From Candidatus Bacteroides merdavium (GTDB taxonomy: Bacteria > Bacteroidota > Bacteroidia > Bacteroidales > Bacteroidaceae): a stretch of DNA of 35,731 bases. The stretch's first letter is position 1. The number at the start of each line of letters is the position of its first letter. Made by a program: the position numbers and the translations under genes. The stretch covers positions 1 through 35,731 of the forward strand of contig DXAV01000059.1 in NCBI GenBank assembly GCA_019116805.1, written 5' to 3'. Under the pieces are notes generated by a model that was not told the origin of the DNA, made no database searches, and worked only from the letters and a program-made list of their open reading frames with translations. Positions 25,586-32,183 of this stretch are shown piece after piece.

Positions 25586-25673
25586 CGTGGCAAGAATTGT
25601 TCTCGATACCTTAATTATATATCATAGTTGTGCCATTTTGTTGGTTGGAGGACGTGGGTGCGTATGATTGTTT

Positions 25674-26963
25674 ATGGAAAAGCTGTATCAATATTTACCT
25701 GAAGAACTGGTTACCTTTGTTCTGGTAACACTCTTTTCCTTGCTCATCGGGCTTTCCCAACGGAGGATAAGCTTGAAGCGTGAGGGTGAGACAACGCTTT
25801 TCGGTACCGACCGTACCTTTACTTTCATTGGTATCTTGGGGTATCTGCTTTACATACTCGATCCCTTGAACTATCGTTTGTTTATGGGAGGAGGTGCGGT
25901 ATTGGGATTATTGCTGGCTCTGAACTATTATGTGAAACAGACACGCTACCATGTGTTTGGTGTTACGACTATCGTCATTGCCTTGATTACTTACTGTCTG
26001 GCTCCCGTTGTGGCTACTCAGCCTTCGTGGTTCTATGTGATGGTGGTGGTGACGGTACTGCTTTTCACCGAGCTGAAGCATACGTTTACCGAACTGGCTC
26101 AGCGTATGAAAAATGACGAGATGACCACACTGGCCAAGTTTTTGGCTATCAGTGGTATCATTCTCCCGATGCTTCCACGTGAAAATCTGATACCGGGCAT
26201 CGACTTGGCACCTTATTCCATCTGGTTGGCTACGGTGGTCGTTTCGGGTATTTCCTATCTTTCCTACTTGTTACGGCGATATGTATTCCATCGGTCGGGA
26301 TTGTTGGTTTCCGGCATTGTGGGAGGGCTCTACAGTAGTACAGCCACCATCTCTGTTTTGGCTCGCAAGAGCCGTTCGTCCACAGCCGAGGAAGCCCCCG
26401 AATATGTAGCTTCCATGCTGATGGCGGTCAGCATGATGTTCCTGCGTTTCTTGATTTTGATTGGTATCTTCAGTCGTGAGACGCTGGCCTGCATTTATCC
26501 TTATCTGCTGCTTATGGCAATAGTGACGGCTGGTGTGGCCTGGTACATTCACTCCAAGCTTCCGGCTTCCGTGGCAGGGAAAGTGGATGAGGAAGACAGC
26601 AGTAATCCGCTGGAATTCAAGGTGGCACTCATATTTGCCGTACTTTTTGTAGTTTTTACTATCGTTACTCATTATACATTGATCTATGCCGGTACAGGCG
26701 GGTTGAACCTGCTTTCCTTCATATCCGGCTTCAGCGATATCACTCCTTTCATCCTTAATCTGTTGCAGGGCACCGGTGGCGTGGCTACACTTGTCATTAC
26801 GGCCTGTACGATGCAGGCCATCATCAGCAATATTGCCGTGAACATGTGTTACGGCTGGTTTTTTGCCGGGCGGAAGAGCGCTTTGCGGCCTTGGATATTG
26901 CGGGGATTCGGGGCTGTGATAGCCGTGAACCTGGCATTGCTCTTATTCTTCTATTGGGTTTGA
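25674..26963 (+). CDS. MgtC/SapB - DUF4010 family multi-pass membrane protein
   Basis: A 429-residue inner-membrane protein from the ATG at 25674 (a TTG six bases upstream is less likely). The N-terminal region (about 1-125) is MgtC/SapB-like with LLIGLSQRR, GTDRTFTFIGILGYLL and later helices. The C-terminal region (about 190-425) is DUF4010-like, with SGIVGGLYSSTATISVLARKSR and GTGGVATLVITACTMQAIISN. About 11-12 membrane helices are visible. MgtC proteins affect magnesium homeostasis and intracellular survival in pathogens; the role of MgtC-DUF4010 fusions is not established. It follows the CYTH gene by 88 bases with no clear terminator, so it may share its transcript. Confidence 0.85.
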   Translation: MEKLYQYLPEELVTFVLVTLFSLLIGLSQRRISLKREGETTLFGTDRTFTFIGILGYLLYILDPLNYRLFMGGGAVLGLLLALNYYVKQTRYHVFGVTTIVIALITYCLAPVVATQPSWFYVMVVVTVLLFTELKHTFTELAQRMKNDEMTTLAKFLAISGIILPMLPRENLIPGIDLAPYSIWLATVVVSGISYLSYLLRRYVFHRSGLLVSGIVGGLYSSTATISVLARKSRSSTAEEAPEYVASMLMAVSMMFLRFLILIGIFSRETLACIYPYLLLMAIVTAGVAWYIHSKLPASVAGKVDEEDSSNPLEFKVALIFAVLFVVFTIVTHYTLIYAGTGGLNLLSFISGFSDITPFILNLLQGTGGVATLVITACTMQAIISNIAVNMCYGWFFAGRKSALRPWILRGFGAVIAVNLALLLFFYWV

Positions 26964-27052
26964 CATGCAAGCCTAAAAGACTCAGTGTATGCGTAATAAC
27001 TTTCATTGTACTTTTTTAACTCCGAAAATGTCGTAGGTGTTTTAAAAGCAGT

Positions 27053-27060
27053 TACTTTTG
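27053..27060 (+). promoter_or_regulatory. -7 box of the TonB-receptor-like gene
   Basis: TACTTTTG is an exact match to TAnnTTTG, about 80 bases before the ATG at 27142. The -33 region has no good TTTG match at 19-21 bases. The intergenic stretch between the MgtC-type gene and this one (178 bases) shows nothing else. Confidence 0.45.
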
Positions 27061-27141
27061 TCGGGTCGTATGTGATTTTAGGGCGCATGCGGCGTCTGAT
27101 ATGATGTAAACAAGAATAGTCAACTTAAAAAAGAAAAACGC

Positions 27142-29685
27142 ATGAAATTAAAAGTTACTGTGTTGCTGTGGATGCTGTTGGTATCCGGGCTGGCAGCAGC
27201 ACAAAACTCGTCTGCCTCTTCCTTTCAACTGAAAGGAGTCCTGCTCGATTCGCTGACGCAAGAGGGAGAACCTTATGCCACCATCCGTGTGGCGCGGAAG
27301 TCGGCCCCTGATAAACCTGTGAAAATGATGGTGTCGGATATGAAAGGCCGTTTTCAGGAGAATGTGAAAGGAACGGGGCAGTTTGTGATGACCATTACCT
27401 CGGTGGGACGTAACACAATTGTGAAGGACTTTACCGTTAAATCCGGACAGAAACTGGTGGATCTCGGTACGTTGTATGTTACCGATGCTTCTAACGAATT
27501 AGGCCAAGTGGAAGTGGTGGCCCAGAAACCGTTGGTGAAAGCCGACATTGATAAGATTGAATACAATGTGAAGGACGACCCTGACTCAGAGACGAACTCC
27601 GTGCTTGAAATGCTCCGTAAGGTACCGTTGGTGACCGTGGATGGCGAGGACAATATCAAGGTGAACGGCAGTAGTTCGTTCAAAGTCTATGTGAACGGGA
27701 AGCCTAACAACATGATGAGCAACAATCCCACAGAGGTTCTGAAGAGTATGCCTGCCAATACGATCAAGCATATAGAAGTCATTACCAATCCCGGTCCGAA
27801 ATACGATGCCGAAGGTGTAGGCGGTATTCTGAATATCGTGACCGAAGGCGGTGGTTTTGAAGGCTATACTGTGACGCTGAGCGGCAACGTAAGCAATCGT
27901 GGAGCTGGCGGTGGTCTGTTTGGTACCGTGCAGAAAGGTAAGCTGACGGTGAGCGGGCGTTACAATTACAATTACAACAATAGTCCGCGCAGTTATTCGA
28001 GCGGTAGCCAACGTGCTACGAAAACGAATTCTGACGTAGCCAATTTGGACTATGATGGTAGCAGTAAGGGCGACGGTTCTTTCCAGTCCGGTAGTCTGGA
28101 GGCCAGTTATGAAGTCGATTCACTGGATTTGATTTCCGCCTCGTTCGGTTTGTGGGGAGGCGGAAATGCAAGTAACGGCGGAAGCAATTACCTCGGTACT
28201 TCGCCTGCTACGGGCGGACGGCTTTACCAATATGCCACTGATGTTCACAGCAAGTCTTCGTGGTATTCCATTGACGGCAGTGTGGACTACCAACGCTTGT
28301 CGCCGAGTGTAAAGGGTCGGATGTTCACGCTGTCCTATAAAATCAACACCCGTCCGCAAACATCGGATTCTTATTCCGTGTATAATATCGACGAGGACTA
28401 TGATTCCAGTTGGACCGACTATCTGAACCGTCTGTTGGATCTGCACAATGACGGTAGTCAGAACACGACTGAACATACGTTTCAAGCCGACTATACGACT
28501 CCTATCGGGAAACTGCATACCATTGAGTCCGGAGTGAAATACATCCTGCGTAACAATTCGTCGGACAATGACCGTTTCCAGCGTGCTGCAGCCGAAGGGG
28601 CCGATTATGAGTTCGACGAGGAGAACAGTACACATTACCGTCATCGCAATGACATTCTGGCTGCCTATCTGGGCTATGGGTTGAAATGGAAAAAGTTATC
28701 CGGACGTCTGGGCGTGCGCTACGAACATACCATTGAGGACGTGAAATATCTGTTGGGACGAGGAGACGACTTCCACAAGAACTTTGATGATCTGGTGCCT
28801 TCTGCTTCGTTGGGCTGGAAACTGACCGATTTGTCCAATCTCCGTGTGGGCTATAATATGCGCATCTATCGTCCCGGCATCTGGTATCTGAATCCTTATT
28901 TGGATGATAGTAATCCCGCCAGCCTCAGGCAGGGTAATCCGGAACTGGACAGTGAACACAGCCACGCTTTCGACTTGAGTTACAGTAACTTCACACCGAA
29001 ATTCAACATCAACGTCTCTGCACGTTATTCGTTTACGAACAACAGTATCCAGTCTGTCACCAGTCTCATGTCCGAAGATGATATTCCCGATTTGTCCGAA
29101 GACAAGAAGACCGGTAAGGATGTACTTTATACTACCTATCGCAACATCGGTAAGAGTCGTAATCTCAACTTGAGCGCCTACGTCAATTGGAATGCCACGA
29201 AAAATACTCGTGTCTATGCCAATCTGTTTGGTGGTTATACCAGCCTGAAGGGAGCGAATGGGCTGGAGAACGACGGTTGGAATCTTTTTGCTTATGGAGG
29301 TGCGCAGCAGTCCTTCAAGCATGACTGGCGTTTGAGTATGAATGTTTTTGGCCAGACACCATGGATTATGTTGCAGGGTAAGGGAAGCAGTTTTTTCAGC
29401 TATAGTTTGAGTCTGAACAAGTCGTTCATGGAGCGGAGGTTGTCCCTGTCGGCCTTTGCCAGTAACTTCCTGAAGAAATATAACCGCTATTCGTCGCATA
29501 TTGAGGGACAGGGCTTCGTGCAGGACAGCTGGAACAAGTATCCGCAGATGCGTTTCGGCCTCAGTGTGAGCTACCGCATCGGTGAGTTGAAGGCCAGTGT
29601 GAAGAAAGCTGCGCGCACCATTACGAATGACGACGTGAAGTCGGGTGGAAGCAGCGGCGGTGCCGGAGGTGGAGGCGGTGAATGA
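27142..29685 (+). CDS. TonB-dependent-receptor-like outer-membrane beta-barrel protein (OMP_b-brl_3 type)
   Basis: An 847-residue outer-membrane protein. Signal peptide about 1-20 (SGLAAAQ). A carboxypeptidase-regulatory-like domain follows (about 30-118, FQLKGVLLDSLTQEGEPYATI), then a plug-like domain (about 130-235: VLEMLRKVPLVTVDGEDNIKVNG, NPGPKYDAEGVGGILNI) and a large barrel of the 'outer membrane beta-barrel family protein' type, which lacks the SusC features and has no SusD partner. Such proteins are frequent in Bacteroides; substrates are unknown. The C-terminus does not end in an aromatic residue but continues past the last strand into a charged linker (VKKAARTITNDDVKSGG) and a Gly-rich tail (GGAGGGGGE). 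A tandem 23-bp array and a terminator follow. Confidence 0.88.
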   Translation: MKLKVTVLLWMLLVSGLAAAQNSSASSFQLKGVLLDSLTQEGEPYATIRVARKSAPDKPVKMMVSDMKGRFQENVKGTGQFVMTITSVGRNTIVKDFTVKSGQKLVDLGTLYVTDASNELGQVEVVAQKPLVKADIDKIEYNVKDDPDSETNSVLEMLRKVPLVTVDGEDNIKVNGSSSFKVYVNGKPNNMMSNNPTEVLKSMPANTIKHIEVITNPGPKYDAEGVGGILNIVTEGGGFEGYTVTLSGNVSNRGAGGGLFGTVQKGKLTVSGRYNYNYNNSPRSYSSGSQRATKTNSDVANLDYDGSSKGDGSFQSGSLEASYEVDSLDLISASFGLWGGGNASNGGSNYLGTSPATGGRLYQYATDVHSKSSWYSIDGSVDYQRLSPSVKGRMFTLSYKINTRPQTSDSYSVYNIDEDYDSSWTDYLNRLLDLHNDGSQNTTEHTFQADYTTPIGKLHTIESGVKYILRNNSSDNDRFQRAAAEGADYEFDEENSTHYRHRNDILAAYLGYGLKWKKLSGRLGVRYEHTIEDVKYLLGRGDDFHKNFDDLVPSASLGWKLTDLSNLRVGYNMRIYRPGIWYLNPYLDDSNPASLRQGNPELDSEHSHAFDLSYSNFTPKFNINVSARYSFTNNSIQSVTSLMSEDDIPDLSEDKKTGKDVLYTTYRNIGKSRNLNLSAYVNWNATKNTRVYANLFGGYTSLKGANGLENDGWNLFAYGGAQQSFKHDWRLSMNVFGQTPWIMLQGKGSSFFSYSLSLNKSFMERRLSLSAFASNFLKKYNRYSSHIEGQGFVQDSWNKYPQMRFGLSVSYRIGELKASVKKAARTITNDDVKSGGSSGGAGGGGGE

Positions 29686-29700
29686 TGCTGTCGGAACACG

Positions 29701-29815
29701 GTGCTTTGTGAGGGTGTGACACAGTGCTTCCTCACCCTCTCACGAAGCACTGTATGAGATAGTGACGAAGCACTGCGTCGGGCAGTCACGAAGTGCTTCG
29801 TCAGAGAGGCAGGAA
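29701..29815. repeat. Tandem array 3: five exact-length 23-bp units with AAGCACTG/CAGTGCTT cores
   Basis: Units start at 29701, 29724, 29747, 29770 and 29793, each exactly 23 bases. Cores are GTGCTT (units 1, 2, 5) or its inverse form AAGCACTG (spanning the junctions into units 3 and 4), so units occur in both orientations. Flanks form local dyads, for example ACGAAG-TG-CTTCGT at the unit 4/5 junction and GAGGGTG...CACCCTC across units 1-2. It begins 16 bases after the stop codon of the outer-membrane protein gene and ends just before a terminator. The period matches the two GGWAAC arrays of the window, but the sequence is different. Confidence 0.8.
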
Positions 29816-29825
29816 GGCAGCCTGA

Positions 29826-29876
29826 TAAAAACAGAAGAGAGCGTATCGCAGTGATATGCTCTCTTCTGTTTTTTTT
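29826..29876. terminator. Bidirectional Rho-independent terminator (TonB-receptor gene and tRNA-Leu)
   Basis: AACAGAAGAGAGC (29830-29842) pairs with GCTCTCTTCTGTT (29858-29870), extended inward by TATC/GATA. On the + strand it ends in eight T (29869-29876); on the - strand a T5 run follows. It closes the outer-membrane protein gene from one side and the tRNA transcript from the other. Confidence 0.85.
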
Positions 29877-29878
29877 AG

Positions 29879-29960
29879 TGCGGGTGATAGGACTCGAACC
29901 TACACGCCTTGCGGCACCAGATCCTAAGTCTGGCGCGGCTGCCAATTACGCCACACCCGC
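29879..29960 (-). tRNA. tRNA-Leu (anticodon UAG)
   Basis: An 82-base class II tRNA on the - strand. The acceptor stem GCGGGTG pairs with CACCCGC, with discriminator A. The anticodon arm is CCAGA-CTTAGGA-TCTGG with anticodon TAG, followed by a variable arm (TGCCGCAAGGCG) and the T-arm with GGTTCGAGTCC. CCA is not encoded. It reads CUA and probably other CUN leucine codons. A promoter lies 26 bases upstream and a terminator directly downstream. Confidence 0.96.
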
Positions 29961-29985
29961 AACGGTGTTTGCTTGTTCAGCGGGG

Positions 29986-30017
29986 CAAAGGTAAAAAATA
30001 TTTTTTGTTCTTCCAAC
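29986..30017 (-). promoter_or_regulatory. Promoter of tRNA-Leu
   Basis: On the - strand TACCTTTG (29986-29993) is an exact -7 box with GTTG (30014-30017) exactly 20 bases upstream. Transcription would start near 29978, about 18 bases before the mature tRNA 5' end. Confidence 0.6.
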
Positions 30018-30081
30018 TATTCCTGGCGTTAGTTTCTCACTCCTTGCTGTCTGTTTCTACTTTTCCTTGGTGTATATATCC

Positions 30082-30210
30082 GTTTCCAGCGTTGGAAACG
30101 CCTGTTCCCCTATGTAGGAAACGCTCGTTCCCTTTGAAGGAAACAGGCGTTCCCTTTAAAGGGTAACGGTCGTTCCCTTCAAAGGTAACATGTGTTTCCT
30201 TGTAGGAGAT
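30082..30210. repeat. Palindromic tandem array 2, GGWAAC-N4-GTTYCC units, 21-23 bp period
   Basis: Units start at 30094, 30117, 30139, 30161 and 30184 (lengths 23, 22, 22, 23 and 21), with a half unit before (30082-30093) and a decayed one after (30205). Dyads are GGAAACGCCTGTTCCC, GGAAACGCTCGTTCCC, GGAAACAGGCGTTCCC, GGTAACGGTCGTTCCC and GGTAACATGTGTTTCC, so the four central bases vary while the arms are kept. Linkers are dyad-like (CCCTTTGAAGG, CCCTTTAAAGGG, CCCTTCAAAGG). Same family as the array at 19464-19604. It starts 74 bases after the stop codon of the S41 peptidase gene; the 73 bases between show nothing recognisable. Confidence 0.85.
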
Positions 30211-30284
30211 ACAGCTGACGTTATTTTGTTCTATGATAGGGATACTGTGTTTGGAGCATTCCTGGCGGGCACCGTTTACGAAAA

Positions 30285-31307
30285 TTAGGGCTTCACCTGC
30301 AGCAGGTTTCGGGCTTCTTCGATGAGGGTGTCTATCTGACGTTCGTAGGCGGCTACGGTATCCATGTCCATCTTGATGTCGGGGTCGATGCCGAATTCGA
30401 TCTGCTGCTTGTCGGCATCGAGGTGCGGACTGGCTGAAAAACGCACCACCCAACCGTTGGGAAGCTCGGAGGTGAAGGGGAGGCCCGAACCGCCGCCGCT
30501 TTTGTCGCCCAGCAGGGTGACGTTGGGCATGTAGCGCATGGCGTTGATGAAGTCGTTCGTGGCGCTGTAGGAGTGGCGGTTGGTCAACACGACGGCCTTC
30601 TTCTGCCAGCGCACACCGTCCGACGGATCTACGTAGATGGGTTCCGGCTCGGAGAAGTCGCTGTGCCCCTTGCCCGTCTTGTGCTGGATGTAGCCCGTCA
30701 GTATGCGTTCGTTGGTGAAGCGGGCGGCGAAGCGGGTGGAGTAGGTGAGGTTGCCGCCGCCGTTGTTGCGCACGTCGATGATGAGGCCGTTGCAGGCGGC
30801 CAGGTAAGAGAGAGTCTCGTCCAGATTGCCTTCGCCGATGCCGTCGGAGAAGGAGGTGTAGGAGATGTAGCCGATGTTGTCGTCCAAAATGGTATATTTC
30901 AGTCCGGAGGAGATGCGGTAGTCACGCCCCAGGTATCGTTCGACGAGGCTTTCGTCGTAGTTGCGCGGATAGTCCAGGTACCAGTCCCAGTAACGGGCGG
31001 TGTTCGAGGCGGAGTAGAGGTTCACGTGCCCGTCCTTCAGCTCGGCCAGCATGTTGCCCAATACTTCGAACAGACCGTCGCTGCTCATGTCGGGGGTAAT
31101 CAGCGGCTGGTATTTGTCATGGATGGCATCCCAATCTATCTGCTTGTAGTCCAGGAAGCAGTATTGCTCGTCGATGATTTTCCAGAGAGCTTCGAAGTTG
31201 CCTTGAGGGGTATTGTCGAATTCTTCTTCGCGGATGCAGCCCGAAAGCAGGACGAGGAGGGCCGCCGTCAGCAGAAGCGGAGTGCGGAAGAAGGCGGATA
31301 TTTTCAT
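30285..31307 (-). CDS. S41-family (C-terminal-processing-like) serine peptidase lipoprotein
   Basis: A 340-residue lipoprotein from the ATG at 31307 (lipobox ending at C24, LLSGC); longer frames upstream run through the preceding gene and lack a signal. The S41 tail-specific-protease fold shows LKDGHVNLYS (90-99), the GLIIDVRNNGGGN segment (174-186) and the nucleophile region LTNRHSYSATNDF, with S248 the probable catalytic serine. A PDZ domain is not obvious, which fits the short Bacteroidetes S41 proteins. Its ATG overlaps the stop codon of the DUF3316 gene (ATGA), so translation is coupled. Last gene of the parC operon; no standard terminator hairpin is visible, but a palindromic array follows 74 bases downstream. 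Confidence 0.85.
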   Translation of the reverse strand: MKISAFFRTPLLLTAALLVLLSGCIREEEFDNTPQGNFEALWKIIDEQYCFLDYKQIDWDAIHDKYQPLITPDMSSDGLFEVLGNMLAELKDGHVNLYSASNTARYWDWYLDYPRNYDESLVERYLGRDYRISSGLKYTILDDNIGYISYTSFSDGIGEGNLDETLSYLAACNGLIIDVRNNGGGNLTYSTRFAARFTNERILTGYIQHKTGKGHSDFSEPEPIYVDPSDGVRWQKKAVVLTNRHSYSATNDFINAMRYMPNVTLLGDKSGGGSGLPFTSELPNGWVVRFSASPHLDADKQQIEFGIDPDIKMDMDTVAAYERQIDTLIEEARNLLQVKP

Positions 31308-32155
31308 AAGGAGTGCTTTTTCTTGTTGGACAATAGGTAGAATTCCTTGACGAAGCCTACCATGAACACATGCGAATAGGCGTGTGTCCGCAGGTTGTTG
31401 ATGCTGGACTGCTGGGCGTCCCATACGTAGGCCAGGCGCATTTTCATCCGTCCTATGGGCAGGTCGGCGGTGAGCATCTGGCGCAGGGAGGGCTGGTTGT
31501 GGAGCGAGGTGAAACGCACCACGCCGTCGGCATGACCCAGCGAGAAGATTTCGTAGTAGGACTGCCCGTAGTGGGGCGAGAACATCACGCCCATGACAGG
31601 CAGATTGGCCTGATAGCGCAGGGTGATGGGATAGCGCTTGATGCGCAGGTCCCAGATGGCCATGACGGAAGCGTCGAGGTTGACGTAAGCCCGGGCCGAA
31701 GCCGGATTGTTGCCGTTGTGCAGGTTATAGACGAAGCCGCCGTTCAGGTCGGCCAGTCCGCCGGCCAGCAGGCGGAAGTGGTCGGTCAGGCGGAAGTGGT
31801 AGTGCAGGCCATAGTTCCAGTTGACCAGCGCGGAGAGGGTATTGTTGTTGTCCACGTGGTTGTGGGTGTAGTTCACGTAGCCTTGGAAAAAGCTTTGGCG
31901 CGAAAGGTTTCCGTCGGCCCAGCGGGTCATGCGCATGCTTTCGCGGGAGAGGCGGAACTCGATGCCCCGGTATTCCTGCGGCGACAGGTAGGTGTCGTAC
32001 ATGTTGGCCGCACCCACGCCGTAGAGGGTGGCGCGGGTGACGTAGCGGGTCGGGTCGTTCAAGGTGATGGAATCTGCGGGTGTCTGTGCCGTCAGGCTGC
32101 CGACGGTCAGGAACAGGCCTGCCGCGATTCCTGTCAGTTTGTGTATCATCATCAT
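31304..32155 (-). CDS. DUF3316-family predicted outer-membrane beta-barrel protein
   Basis: A 283-residue protein with a signal peptide (MMMIHKLTGIAAGLFLTVG...LTAQ; the start may be any of three consecutive ATG codons). Alternating polar/aromatic strands (YRGIEFRLSRES, YGLHYHFRLTDHFRLLAGG, AYSHVFMVGFVKEFYLL) suggest an outer-membrane beta-barrel, as in the DUF3316 family of Bacteroidales. Function unknown. It starts 28 bases after parC and its stop codon overlaps the S41 peptidase start by four bases, so the three form one operon. Confidence 0.75.
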   Translation of the reverse strand: MMMIHKLTGIAAGLFLTVGSLTAQTPADSITLNDPTRYVTRATLYGVGAANMYDTYLSPQEYRGIEFRLSRESMRMTRWADGNLSRQSFFQGYVNYTHNHVDNNNTLSALVNWNYGLHYHFRLTDHFRLLAGGLADLNGGFVYNLHNGNNPASARAYVNLDASVMAIWDLRIKRYPITLRYQANLPVMGVMFSPHYGQSYYEIFSLGHADGVVRFTSLHNQPSLRQMLTADLPIGRMKMRLAYVWDAQQSSINNLRTHAYSHVFMVGFVKEFYLLSNKKKHSL

Positions 32156-32183
32156 ACAATTCAGTCAAATAGCTTTTCACACA

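Noticed and set aside
31308..31424. Extended N-terminus of the S41 peptidase
   Set aside because: The extra residues overlap the DUF3316 gene in another frame, and the ATGA overlap start at 31307 gives a proper lipobox.
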